Origin: Acidobacteriota bacterium
GTDB lineage: Bacteria > Acidobacteriota > Terriglobia > Terriglobales > Acidobacteriaceae
Direction: 5' to 3'
Assembly: GCA_003225555.1 (NCBI GenBank)
Contig: QIAM01000021.1
Span: forward strand, 1 to 62,764
Length of the DNA stretch: 62,764 bases
In this document: positions 7,366-15,877 of the stretch, in pieces
Layout: every line of letters starts with the position of its first letter
How positions within the stretch are numbered: the stretch's first letter is position 1
The notes under the pieces: model-generated
The model's input: only the letters and a program-made list of their open reading frames with translations
What the model was told of the DNA's origin: nothing
Database searches by the model: none
Translations under genes and position numbers: made by a program

Positions 7366-7839
7366 ATGCGGAATCTGGCCATCCTCGGCCTTCTGGCCCT
7401 GGAGTTGATGCTGATTGGGTGCGGCAGTAGCACGAGTTCAACGGTGAAAACGGCGAATGGGACTTGGGAATCGGCGCTTATCGGCTCCGATGCGGGCGTC
7501 GGCGTGTTTAACTTCATAACACAGTTTTCGGTGGGCACCGGCGGAACACTGAGCGTTAGTTATCTCAGTTTTCTCACGACGGGGCCATGCTTTCCGATCT
7601 CCGGCGATACGGCCAGCGGATCGTTCGATGTGACTGCAAGCGGCACGACGCCTGCCGCCAACTTCCAATTCACGGTGCAGTCGGGCAGCAACACACTGGC
7701 GATGACCGGCACGGCAACTGAAACTACAGACTCGTCCGGCAACATCACTTGGTCGAAGATCGCCGGCCCATGGACGTTGACCGGAGGAACAGACTGTGCG
7801 GGGTCTGGAACCTTCACGATGACTCGAACGGGCGGCTAA
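7366..7839 (+). CDS. Predicted lipoprotein, paralogue 1
   Basis: A 157-residue protein with a lipoprotein signal peptide (LLALELMLIGCGSS; lipobox Cys near residue 19) and a Ser/Thr/Gly-rich beta domain that ends in WTLTGGTDCAGSGTFTMTR. It is clearly paralogous to the next gene, sharing the NGTWESAL/NGNWTASL start and the TWTLTGGTGC-type end. AAGGAC precedes the ATG at a good distance. Function unknown; such repeats are common in acidobacterial surface proteins. Confidence 0.7.
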   Translation: MRNLAILGLLALELMLIGCGSSTSSTVKTANGTWESALIGSDAGVGVFNFITQFSVGTGGTLSVSYLSFLTTGPCFPISGDTASGSFDVTASGTTPAANFQFTVQSGSNTLAMTGTATETTDSSGNITWSKIAGPWTLTGGTDCAGSGTFTMTRTGG

Positions 7840-8007
7840 GTCATTCATCTACTTCGATCTTGCATTTCGCTAGCTCCAAAACGGCGGAGCAGAGCGGATT
7901 TGGCGGCTCATGCTACGGTGAAGCCCTTACATCCATCGGACCTTCAGCACGCATCTCTACCTATACCCACTTCTTTCTAATCAAAAGATAGGGGAGATGT
8001 GTCGCTT

Positions 8008-8448
8008 ATGAAGAATTTTGCGGTGGGAATGCTGCTCGCGGTGAGCATGGTGCTTGCCGGATGCGGCTCGGACAGCAAGTCCGGAACCATTAACGGCAAC
8101 TGGACCGCTTCGTTGACTGATAGTTCGAACGGAACTCAGGTCTTCGCCTTTACGACCTCGGTAATCGAGAATACCGATGGGACGCTCAGCATCAGCAACT
8201 TCGCTTTCTCTACCAACTCTTCCTGCTTTGTGTCCGGCGAAACGGAAAGCGGTACGTTCGCCCTGAGCGGAGACTTCAACGGCCACGTGAGCGGCAGCTT
8301 TGGGATGAAGGTGCAGTCGGGAACTCCAAGTGGCAATGTGCTCAACCTCTCGGGCACGGTGAGTGGTAACACGATCACTGGAACGTGGACGCTCACCGGG
8401 GGAACGGGCTGCAGCGGTAGCGGCAACTTTACTATGACGAAGATGTGA
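8008..8448 (+). CDS. Predicted lipoprotein, paralogue 2
   Basis: A 146-residue lipoprotein with signal peptide MKNFAVGMLLAVSMVLAGCG (lipobox LAGC). The mature part has the same layout as the preceding gene: NGNWTASLTD, a central cysteine (SSCFVSGETESGTF) and a C-terminal TGTWTLTGGTGCSGSGNFTM. The paired cysteines may form a disulphide outside the cytoplasm. ATG 8008 is chosen over GTG 7999 because GGGGAGA is well spaced for it. The two genes look like a tandem duplication. Confidence 0.7.
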   Translation: MKNFAVGMLLAVSMVLAGCGSDSKSGTINGNWTASLTDSSNGTQVFAFTTSVIENTDGTLSISNFAFSTNSSCFVSGETESGTFALSGDFNGHVSGSFGMKVQSGTPSGNVLNLSGTVSGNTITGTWTLTGGTGCSGSGNFTMTKM

Positions 8449-8463
8449 GTGGGTGACGGCGGA

Positions 8464-8607
8464 CTAAAACCAGTCGCTGCGATACGCGACCCACCAGGCA
8501 ATAAAGAGGATGGGGATGGTCGCAGCGAGTCCCCACCAGATCGGCAGAAGGAAGTCCGCCAGCAGTCCGAGGACGACGAATACTATCCAAAAGATCTTTC
8601 GTTCCAT
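8464..8607 (-). CDS. 47-residue membrane micro-protein, paralogue A
   Basis: The frame begins MERKIFWIVFVVLG and ends WWVAYRSDWF. It has two short hydrophobic helices joined by LPIWWG. The neighbouring reverse-strand protein has the same pattern (RRIFWIV, LPLWWGV, AWWVAYQSCWF), so the two are tandem paralogues, which supports real coding. No function is known. It is convergent with the second lipoprotein gene. Confidence 0.55.
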   Translation of the reverse strand: MERKIFWIVFVVLGLLADFLLPIWWGLAATIPILFIAWWVAYRSDWF

Positions 8608-8645
8608 GAACGAATTGTAAGCTGGACTGCAACTGAGAGGGTTGA

Positions 8646-8891
8646 TCAGGCGGCGTGCTTGTCGCCTGTTGACCCGGGAGACGCAGCCTCGGGTTCGGTC
8701 GGGGTGCCGCGGTGAAACCAGCAACTCTGGTAAGCGACCCACCACGCGGTCAGGGCGATCGGGACGGCCGACGCTACGCCCCACCACAACGGCAGCAGCA
8801 CGACAGCTATCACCCCGAGCACACCGACCACAATCCAGAAGATCCTGCGCTCGAGCGATTGGTTATCGGAAGCCGGTCGTTCGCGGTTCAT
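8646..8891 (-). CDS. 81-residue membrane micro-protein, paralogue B
   Basis: ATG 8891 opens a protein with a short polar N-terminus, two membrane helices (FWIVVGVLGVIAVVLLP and VASAVPIALTAWWVA) and a polar tail. It aligns over about 45 residues with the gene just downstream. The conserved Trp residues and the AWWVAY motif in both copies argue that selection acts on the protein. It is divergent from lpxD. Confidence 0.55.
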   Translation of the reverse strand: MNRERPASDNQSLERRIFWIVVGVLGVIAVVLLPLWWGVASAVPIALTAWWVAYQSCWFHRGTPTEPEAASPGSTGDKHAA

Positions 8892-9006
8892 AGGAATTCG
8901 ACATCCGGCATCGTACTGCGGTTGCCGGTTCCCCGACAAGCTTGCTCTCGCTACAATAGCGACCGCTACTTTCGTCCGCTCGACCCGCTGCTATACAGTG
9001 GAGAGC

Positions 9007-10011
9007 ATGAGGCGCTCTCTGCAGGAGGTCGCACAGGCTGTCGGGGCGCGGCTGCGCGGAGACGGCACTGTCCAGGTTGGTGGGGTGGGAAGTATTGCCT
9101 CGGCGTCGGGCGATGACCTGGTGTTTGTGGAGGATGCCAAGTACCTCGAGAAGGCGTTGCGGTCTGGCGCTGGAGCGGTCATTGCGGGTGAGTTTGCGCT
9201 CACTGCTTCGGCGAACAAGCCGTTGTTGATCAGCGATCACCCGAAACTTGGGTTCGCCCGTGCTGCTCGGTTTCTGCGCGATGCGGGAGGAGCAGGTCCG
9301 CAGCAGGGAAGCGTGCATCCTACCGCGGTGGTCAGCGCATCGGCTCGCCCGTCAGCTGGAGTCCAAGTCCAGGAACATGCGACAGTAGGCGAACAGGCGA
9401 AGATCGGCGAAAACACGCGGATCGGCGCGGGCTGCGCGATTGCGCGCGGTGTGAAGATAGGACGGGAGTGCGAGATTTATCCGAATGTGACAATTTATCC
9501 GGAGACCACGCTGGGCGATCGCGTCATTGTGCACGCGGGAGCGGTGCTGGGCAGCGACGGCTTCGGCTATGTGCGAGATCGCAAGAGCGGCCACTACGAG
9601 AAATTTCCGCAAGTCGGAAAACTGGTGATCGAAGATGACGTGGAAATCGGGGCCAACACGACCATCGACCGCGGAGCGCTGGATGAAACGCGCATCGGAC
9701 GCGGCACCAAGATCGACAATCTCGTGCACATCGGACACAACTGCCGCATCGGAGAAAACGTTATCATCGCGGCGCAAACCGGGCTCTCCGGCAGCATCAC
9801 CATTGAGAACAACGTCGTCCTCGGCGGGCAGGTTGGAATTGGCGAGCATGCGCGCATTGGCGAAGGAGTGATGCTCGGCGGGCAAGGCGGCGTGCTGCCC
9901 AACAAAGTGTTACGCGGGAAAGGAGTGGCGTTCTGGGGGACTCCAGCGCAACCGGTGCGCGAGTACTTGAAGCAACTGGCGATGCTGGCAAAGCTCGGAA
10001 AGAAGAGATGA
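9007..10011 (+). CDS. lpxD: UDP-3-O-acylglucosamine N-acyltransferase
   Basis: LpxD adds the second 3-hydroxyacyl chain in lipid A synthesis, using acyl-ACP. The 334-residue protein has the N-terminal uridine-binding domain (about 1-100), then a left-handed beta helix of hexapeptide repeats (IGENTRIGAGCAI, IGANTTIDRGAL, LVHIGHNCRIGENV) and a C-terminal helix. The His residues in NLVHIGHNC lie where the catalytic base is expected. Start ATG 9007 gives MRRSLQEVA; an in-frame GTG at 8998 is possible. No lpxA or fabZ neighbour is present. Confidence 0.93.
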   Translation: MRRSLQEVAQAVGARLRGDGTVQVGGVGSIASASGDDLVFVEDAKYLEKALRSGAGAVIAGEFALTASANKPLLISDHPKLGFARAARFLRDAGGAGPQQGSVHPTAVVSASARPSAGVQVQEHATVGEQAKIGENTRIGAGCAIARGVKIGRECEIYPNVTIYPETTLGDRVIVHAGAVLGSDGFGYVRDRKSGHYEKFPQVGKLVIEDDVEIGANTTIDRGALDETRIGRGTKIDNLVHIGHNCRIGENVIIAAQTGLSGSITIENNVVLGGQVGIGEHARIGEGVMLGGQGGVLPNKVLRGKGVAFWGTPAQPVREYLKQLAMLAKLGKKR

Positions 10012-10013
10012 CG

Positions 10014-10080
10014 ACGGACCTCTGACCTCTGCCCGCGCGTTTACGGCTGAGGCCTGAGGTCTGAGGTCGGAAGTCCGACG
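10014..10080. repeat. Imperfect inverted repeat of GACCTCTGACCTC words
   Basis: GACCTCTGACCTCTG on the left is followed about 30 bp later by GAGGCCTGAGGTCTGAGGTC. The arms can pair into a long imperfect hairpin between lpxD and the next gene. It is probably another dispersed repeat type; no second copy was noticed here. Confidence 0.45.
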
Positions 10081-10087
10081 CCTAATT

Positions 10088-10708
10088 ATGGCAATCGTAG
10101 TCATCGGCGGGCACTCACGGAACGTGGGAAAGACCAGCGTTGTGGCTGGGCTGATCTCGGCGCTGCGCGAGTTTGACTGGACCGCGGTCAAGATCACGCA
10201 ATACGGCCATGGGATCTGCTCGGCGAATGGCGAAGCCTGCGATTGCGCGACCGGCAATCATTCGTGGTCAATTTCCGAAGAGCGCGACCGTTCTGGCGAA
10301 TCCGACACATCGAGATTCCTGGTAGCGGGCGCGCCGCGCGCGTTTTGGGTGCGCACGGAGCAAGGACGATTGGCGGAAGCAATGCCCTCATTGCGCCATC
10401 GGATCGAAGGCGCCGGCAACGTGATCATCGAGTCCAACAGCGTGTTGAAGTTCCTGCGTCCCGACCTTTACCTGACGGTACTCGATCCGGCGACCGCGGA
10501 CTTCAAGAATTCGGCGCGCGAATTTCTGGACCAGGCAAGCGCGGTGATCCTCCACGCAAGCAAAGACGCGGACACGGCATGGCGTAGCGTTTCGTGGAAG
10601 CCGGTGGCGGAGCGACCGGTGTTCCGGATTACCCCTCCGCCTTATGTGACCCCTGAAATCGCTGAGTTTGTGGGGCACCGGCTCAGAGAGTGCCGCGCTG
10701 CCCGCTGA
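10088..10708 (+). CDS. MobB-like P-loop NTPase
   Basis: A 206-residue protein with a P-loop near the N-terminus (GGHSRNVGKTS), followed by FDWTAVKITQYGHG, the arrangement of MobB and related GTP-binding proteins of the SIMIBI class. A CxxxxxxCDC cluster (ICSANGEACDC) follows and could bind a metal. The later VIIESNSVLKFLRPDLYLTV segment supplies the second nucleotide-contacting strand. It sits between lpxD and lnt, with no molybdenum-cofactor gene nearby, so an envelope-related role cannot be excluded. Confidence 0.65.
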   Translation: MAIVVIGGHSRNVGKTSVVAGLISALREFDWTAVKITQYGHGICSANGEACDCATGNHSWSISEERDRSGESDTSRFLVAGAPRAFWVRTEQGRLAEAMPSLRHRIEGAGNVIIESNSVLKFLRPDLYLTVLDPATADFKNSAREFLDQASAVILHASKDADTAWRSVSWKPVAERPVFRITPPPYVTPEIAEFVGHRLRECRAAR

Positions 10709-10731
10709 GTCCTTACGACTGAGAACCCGGT

Positions 10732-12369
10732 TTGCTATTCTTCTCAGTGCGGCAAATTCATCCCAGCGCCTGGTTGTTGGTGGGGTTGTCGTCTCTTCTT
10801 CAGGTCCTGATCTTTCCTCTTCCCGGACTGTACCTGCTTTCGTGGATGGCGCTTGCGCCGCTCATCGTAGCGCTTCTCCGCGCGCGGCCCGCGGGCGAAT
10901 TGGAGATAGAGAACTCCACCAAACTTCGCCCCGCGACTCCGGGGCAGGCATTCCTGCTCGCGTATATTTCCGGAATTGTCTGGTACGCGGGCACCTGCTA
11001 CTGGATTTTTGACACGATGCATCAGTACGGCGGGCTGAGCCGACCGGCCGCACTGCTTGCACTCTTCCTCTTCTGTCTTTATCTCGGCCTTTACCACGGG
11101 TTCTTCGGGCTGCTGATTGGGATTTTGGCCGGCCCCGACCGCGACGAGCGCCACGCCCTGGTGGCCGCTCCCTTTGTATGGGTCGCGGTGGAATTGGCTC
11201 GTACTCGTATCACGGGATTTCCGTGGAATCTGCTGGGGATTGCGCAGGTAGACAACGTTCCCCTGTGCCGGATTGCGGGGCTCACCGGAGTTTACGGAAT
11301 TTCGTTCGAGATCGTGCTGGTGAACGTCGCACTGGCCACAGCGTTTCTGGTGCCCCGAAAAAAGCGCGGCGCGCTTCTTGTGGCGGCCTTGGCCTCGGCA
11401 GCGGTATTGCAAGCCGGACGATTGGTCCAGGCACCGCCTGTCGTCGCGGACCACGCAGCGCTGCTGGTGCAGCAGAACATTCCGGTATCGGCCGACTGGA
11501 CAAGAGACTATTTCGAACGAACCTTACGGGAACTGACTGACCTGACGGTGAAATCTGCCGGGATCAATCCCTCAGCCGCTACGATGGGCCTGACCGTAGC
11601 GACGAAGGTCGACCTCACTATCTGGCCGGAGTCGCCGGCGCCGTTCTACACCAATGATCCTTTGTTTCGGGATGCGGTTAGCGAAATGGCGCGCCGGACG
11701 CGTGCGTGGACAGTGACGGGATCGATCGGGATTACGCCTTCGATGCACACTGGAGGGCAAAACTCGCAGGTTTTCAATTCAGCTGCGCTCATTGATCCAA
11801 ATGGCGAGTGGACTGCGCGCTATGACAAAGTTCATCTCGTTCCGTTCGGAGAATATCTGCCCTTTCCGCGTTTTTTCGCGTTCGCTGGAGGCCTGACGAA
11901 AGAGGTTGGAGAATTTCAGCGAGGCCGGTCGCGCGTACCACTGGACGCGGGCGGCGCAAAGCTCGGCCTGTTCATCTGTTACGAGTCCGTCTTTCCAGAT
12001 GACGTTCGGCAGTTTGCCGCCCAGGGTGCGCAGGTCTTCGTGAATATTTCGAACGATGGCTGGTATGGCGACAGCGGAGCCTACGCCCAGCACCTGAATC
12101 AGACTCGCATTCGCGCCATTGAGAACAATCGCTGGCTGCTAAGCGCGACCGATACGGGGGTTACCGCCTCGATCGACCCCTGGGGAAGAATCGTGGCCCA
12201 ACTTCCCCGCAAGGAGCGGGCTGCGCTCGTTGCCCCTTATGCCCTCAACTCCGTAACCATGTTCTACACCCGCCACGGAGACTGGTTCGCGTTGGCGTGT
12301 GCGATAATTTCGTTAGCAGCGCTGGTCGCGCGTTTCGCATTCCGGAAGAAGGCTGAATCACCCTCATGA
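10732..12369 (+). CDS. lnt: Apolipoprotein N-acyltransferase
   Basis: Lnt adds the third acyl chain to the N-terminal Cys of lipoproteins in the inner membrane. The 545-residue protein has about seven membrane helices in its N-terminal half and a nitrilase domain (about 235-500). The Glu-Lys-Cys triad is visible at WPESPAPF, YDKVHLVPFGEYLP and FICYESVF. The start is uncertain: TTG 10732 or GTG 10747, neither with a good ribosome site. The gene ends by overlapping the prfB ATG. It should process the lipoproteins encoded elsewhere in this window. Confidence 0.92.
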   Translation: MLFFSVRQIHPSAWLLVGLSSLLQVLIFPLPGLYLLSWMALAPLIVALLRARPAGELEIENSTKLRPATPGQAFLLAYISGIVWYAGTCYWIFDTMHQYGGLSRPAALLALFLFCLYLGLYHGFFGLLIGILAGPDRDERHALVAAPFVWVAVELARTRITGFPWNLLGIAQVDNVPLCRIAGLTGVYGISFEIVLVNVALATAFLVPRKKRGALLVAALASAAVLQAGRLVQAPPVVADHAALLVQQNIPVSADWTRDYFERTLRELTDLTVKSAGINPSAATMGLTVATKVDLTIWPESPAPFYTNDPLFRDAVSEMARRTRAWTVTGSIGITPSMHTGGQNSQVFNSAALIDPNGEWTARYDKVHLVPFGEYLPFPRFFAFAGGLTKEVGEFQRGRSRVPLDAGGAKLGLFICYESVFPDDVRQFAAQGAQVFVNISNDGWYGDSGAYAQHLNQTRIRAIENNRWLLSATDTGVTASIDPWGRIVAQLPRKERAALVAPYALNSVTMFYTRHGDWFALACAIISLAALVARFAFRKKAESPS

Positions 12370-13467
12370 ATCAAGAACTCGAGCAGGAATTCGAAAAAGT
12401 AAGCAAGAAAGTGCACGAACTGCGGGAGTATCTTTGACCCGGCGAAGCTCCGCCCCCAACTAGCGGAAATTGAGAAGCAGGCTGCCGACCCGAATCTCTG
12501 GTCGAATCCGCAAAGATCACAGCAGGTGATGCGCGAGAAAAAGCGTCTGGAGCACGTGCTCTCCACCGACGCTGACCTGGCACGCCGGGGCGACGACATC
12601 AAAGCTTATTTCGATCTGGCGCGCGAAGGAGAAAGCGTCGACGGCGACCTGCGCCGCGAGATCGATTCCCTACGTGACCTCATCGACAAGCTAGAGACGG
12701 AAACGCTTCTGTCCGGCGAAAACGACGCCCGCAACGCCATTGTGACGATTCATCCCGGAGCCGGAGGCACGGAGTCGCAAGACTGGGCTGACATGCTGCT
12801 GCGAATGTATTTGCGCTGGGCGGAGCGGCAGGGATTTGAGACTGTTCTCTACGACTACCAGCCGGGTGAGGAGGCCGGGCTGAAGTCCGCGACGTTTGCC
12901 GTGAACGGCGACTACGCCTACGGCCTTCTGACCGGCGAGATTGGCGTCCACCGCCTGGTGCGGATTTCACCATTCGACCAGGCCAAGCGCCGGCATACTT
13001 CATTCGCGAGCGTATTTGTCTCGCCGGAGATTGACGACAGCATCGAGGTGGTCATCAAGCCCGAAGATATCCGCACCGATACCTACCGCTCGAGCGGGAA
13101 GGGAGGGCAGCACGTCAACACGACAGATTCTGCGGTGCGCATCACGCACATTGCCACCGGGCTTGTCGCGAGTTGCCAGAATGAGCGCTCGCAGCACAAG
13201 AACCGCGAGCGGGCCATGAGCATGCTGCGCTCGAAGCTGTACGAGTTCGAGATGGAGAAGAAACGCGCTGCCACCAAGAAGATCGAGGACTCAAAACTCG
13301 ATATCGATTTCGGATCGCAAATTCGATCGTACGTCCTGCAGCCCTACCGGATGATCAAGGATCATCGTACGAAAACTGAAGTGGGAGATGTAGATCGCGT
13401 GCTCGATGGGGACTTGCAGCCCTTCATTCGGGCGTTCCTGCTAGCCCGGCGTGGGGAGAAGCAATAA
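12366..13467 (+). CDS. prfB: Peptide chain release factor 2, with programmed +1 frameshift
   Basis: The first 23 codons (MNQELEQEF...REYL) end at an in-frame TGA at 12435-12437. The message reads TAT CTT TGA C, the classic RF2 autoregulatory slippery site; the ribosome slips +1 and continues as DPAKLRPQLAEIEKQ to the TAA at 13465. The main frame shows the RF2 stop-codon recognition tripeptide in VRISPFDQAKR and the GGQ peptidyl-hydrolysis motif (SSGKGGQHVNTTDS). It recognises UGA and UAA. The gene overlaps the lnt stop and is followed directly by the HD gene. Confidence 0.95.
12419..12438 (+). promoter_or_regulatory. prfB +1 recoding site
   Basis: CGGGAGTATCTTTGAC resembles the well-studied RF2 site: a purine-rich Shine-Dalgarno-like stretch (CGGGAG), a short spacer, CTT in the P site and TGA-C in the A site. 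Low RF2 makes the ribosome pause at TGA and slip, which raises RF2 synthesis. Confidence 0.93.
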
Positions 13468-14109
13468 ATGGCGGCGCGTGCCAGGAAGAAAGATCTACCA
13501 CGGAGGACACAAGGACCACAGAAAGCGTTGAAGCTAGGGCGGCGCTTTCTGCGAGCATTTCTTTTTGCGGCAGAGAAGCATGCCGGGCAGGCGCGAAAGG
13601 CTTCGACGATTCCTTACATCGCCCATCTAATGGGTGTGGCGTCGCTGGTACTCGAGGCTGGTGGCGACGAGGACCTTGCCATCGCCGCCTTGCTGCACGA
13701 CGTGGTGGAAGACTGCGGGGGCGTGCCCATGCTGAAGGAAGTTCGGCGCCGCTTCGGAAAACGAGTGGCAAAGGTCGTGGATGGCTGTACCGATGCCGAC
13801 ACATATCCCAAGCCCCCTTGGCGCGAACGCAAGGAAGCGTACATCCATCATCTGCGAACCGCGGATGCCGATACGCGGCTGGTTTCCGCGGCCGATAAGT
13901 TGAATAATGTGCGGTCGGTTCTTGCTGACTACCGTGAAGTCGGCGAATCCATCTGGTCACGGTTCAATGGTGGGCGCGAAGGCACTCTTTGGTACTATCG
14001 GGTTTTGCTGGACGAATTCCTGAGGCGCAAGCCAAACCGGCTGACTCGCGAACTGGATCGGTCGGTGCGGGAGTTGAAAGGCGTTACGCACGGTCAGCGA
14101 CGAGATTGA
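13468..14109 (+). CDS. HD-domain hydrolase (RelA/SpoT-hydrolase-like)
   Basis: A 213-residue single HD domain. Metal ligands are visible at AEKHAGQ, YIAHLMGVA, LLHDVVED and ADKLNNVRS, the arrangement of the (p)ppGpp hydrolase half of SpoT and of small alarmone hydrolases. No synthetase domain follows. It starts at ATG 13468, one base after the prfB TAA. Codons 8-16 contain the dispersed repeat word CCACGGAGGACACAAGGACC, so the N-terminal LPRRTQGPQKA segment is probably repeat-derived. Confidence 0.78.
   Translation: MAARARKKDLPRRTQGPQKALKLGRRFLRAFLFAAEKHAGQARKASTIPYIAHLMGVASLVLEAGGDEDLAIAALLHDVVEDCGGVPMLKEVRRRFGKRVAKVVDGCTDADTYPKPPWRERKEAYIHHLRTADADTRLVSAADKLNNVRSVLADYREVGESIWSRFNGGREGTLWYYRVLLDEFLRRKPNRLTRELDRSVRELKGVTHGQRRD
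13498..13522. repeat. Family D repeat fragment inside the HD gene
   Basis: The word ACCACGGAGGACACAAGG belongs to the family also seen at 18064-18142, 20943-21010, 48674-48704 and 58895-58955. Here it lies in the first codons of a real gene and keeps the frame open. Confidence 0.55.
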
Positions 14110-14179
14110 AGACAGCGACGCTTGCACCTTGCCCCGCGCGGAATGACAAAAGGAGAATCCGGGCGGGAGCTGTGAACCT

Positions 14180-15454
14180 ATGGGGCGCATAATTGACCAA
14201 ATCCGCGCTTCGAAGTTGCCGTCGAACATGATGCAGTTCGCTGCCCGTGGCGCGCTCGCCGTCCCTCCCACAGAGAACATTGAAATTCTCGTCTATCTTG
14301 CCCGCCACAACAAAGTGTTTGGCGATCTGGCGCGCATGACGCTTGCGGGATGGGACGAGAAGGCATCGCAGGCGGCGGCCTCGGACCCGGGCACGGCAAC
14401 CGAGGTGCTTCGGTACATGATCTCGCCCGACAATCTCCGTCCAGTGTTGTTACCTGCGCTGCTCGAAAATCCTTCGATACGCGAAGATGAACTGGTGAAG
14501 TTCGCACTTTCCGCATCGCGTGAATCCGTGGCGACCATGCTGCAGAGCAAACGGGTGCGTGCGTCAACCGCCATCCGCGATGGGCTCAAATCAAATCCAT
14601 ATGTGAAAAAGGAAGAACTGGAAGAAATTGGCAAGGTGATCAGCGCGGACGCGGAAGATACACCATCGCCGATCGTCGAGGCAGCCAGTGAACGGCCTGG
14701 GGCCGTGATCGAAACTACTGCGGCAACCGCGAATCCGGAAGAGCCAGAGTCCGGCGGAGCAGCTAGCGAAGTTCCCGATGAGGAGGTTGCGGCATACTTT
14801 TCCGAACACGCAGCAGACATCGCTGCCGAGGAAGGGAAGCCGTTCAAGCCGACGGGGGGTATTGTCGACCTGTTGGGCGCAGACTACTTTCCGGTCTCCG
14901 ACGTTGCAGAAGCTCCGGAACCGGCCCCAGTGGCCTCCGCCAAAGCTGAACCCCCTCCAGCGGACGCACCTCCCACAGCTGCGGCAGCAGGCGCGTCCAA
15001 GAAACCTCCGCTGTCGGGCCCTCCGAGACGTGAGAACACATTGCAGAAGATCAGTCATCTCGATGTGAAGGGCCGCATTCAACTGGCTTTGAAGGGGAAT
15101 AAGGAAGAGCGCTCCATCCTCATTCGCGACGGCACGAAAGTCGTCGCACTGGCGGTGCTCGACGCCCCCAAACTGGCCGATGGCGAAGTCGAGAGATTTG
15201 CCAGCCAGAAGAACGTGCTCGAAGCGGTTCTGCGCCAGATTCCGCTGAAGCGTCGCTTCATGAAGAACTACATTGTTGTCCGGAACCTGGTGGCAAACCC
15301 GCGGACACCTCTGGACCTGGGATTGGGCTTGATGAAGAACCTGCTGATCCAGGATCTCAAGAATCTTTCCGCCAACAAAGAAGTCTCCGAGACCATCCGC
15401 AAGCTGGCGCTGAAAATGTACAAGCAGAAGCTGGATGCTGCAGCCAAGAAATAG
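14180..15454 (+). CDS. Helical-repeat protein with a proline-rich linker, function unknown
   Basis: A 424-residue soluble protein. Residues 1-150 are short helical repeats (VYLARHNKVFGDLARMTLAGWDE, LLPALLENPSIREDELVKFAL) of leucine-rich-variant/HEAT style. Residues about 155-285 are low-complexity, rich in Ala, Pro and Glu. The C-terminal 135 residues return to helical repeats (GRIQLALKGNKEERSILIRDGTK, FMKNYIVVRNLVANPRTPLDLG). Similar proteins occur in acidobacteria without a known role. It may be cotranscribed with the CoA-binding gene 9 bp downstream. Confidence 0.7.
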   Translation: MGRIIDQIRASKLPSNMMQFAARGALAVPPTENIEILVYLARHNKVFGDLARMTLAGWDEKASQAAASDPGTATEVLRYMISPDNLRPVLLPALLENPSIREDELVKFALSASRESVATMLQSKRVRASTAIRDGLKSNPYVKKEELEEIGKVISADAEDTPSPIVEAASERPGAVIETTAATANPEEPESGGAASEVPDEEVAAYFSEHAADIAAEEGKPFKPTGGIVDLLGADYFPVSDVAEAPEPAPVASAKAEPPPADAPPTAAAAGASKKPPLSGPPRRENTLQKISHLDVKGRIQLALKGNKEERSILIRDGTKVVALAVLDAPKLADGEVERFASQKNVLEAVLRQIPLKRRFMKNYIVVRNLVANPRTPLDLGLGLMKNLLIQDLKNLSANKEVSETIRKLALKMYKQKLDAAAKK

Positions 15455-15463
15455 TCGAGAGCC

Positions 15464-15877
15464 ATGTCTTCTCTACCGCAGTCCGATCCCATTACAGAAT
15501 TACTGCAGCGTGCCAAGACCATTGCAGTCGTAGGTCTCTCATGCAACCCGCTAAGGCCCAGCCACGGTGTTTCAGCCTATATGCAGAGTCATGGCTACCG
15601 CATCATTCCAGTGAATCCGCAGATTGAGGAGTGTCTGGGCGAGAAGTCCTTCGTCTCGCTGCTCGACGTGCCCGAGAGGATCGACATCGTGAATATTTTC
15701 CGGCGCCCCGAATTCGTGGAGCAGGTTGTGGATCAGGCAGTTCAACTCAAGGTGCCCGCAGTCTGGATGCAGGAGGGAGTAATCCACGACGAGGCCGCCG
15801 AGAAAGCCCGCCAAGCCGGAATCTTCGTCGTGATGGACCGCTGCATTCTGAAGGACCACCGGGCGCGCTTCCGCTAG
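15464..15877 (+). CDS. CoA-binding domain protein (YccU-like)
   Basis: A 137-residue Rossmann-fold CoA-binding protein. Motifs are AKTIAVVGLSCNPLRPSHGV (nucleotide-binding turn), YRIIPVNPQ, IDIVNIFRRPE and VWMQEGVIHDEAAEKA; the last is typical of the succinyl-CoA-synthetase-like CoA-binding family. Physiological role unknown. Its TAG overlaps the stop of the convergent amidohydrolase gene (shared CTAG). Confidence 0.85.
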   Translation: MSSLPQSDPITELLQRAKTIAVVGLSCNPLRPSHGVSAYMQSHGYRIIPVNPQIEECLGEKSFVSLLDVPERIDIVNIFRRPEFVEQVVDQAVQLKVPAVWMQEGVIHDEAAEKARQAGIFVVMDRCILKDHRARFR

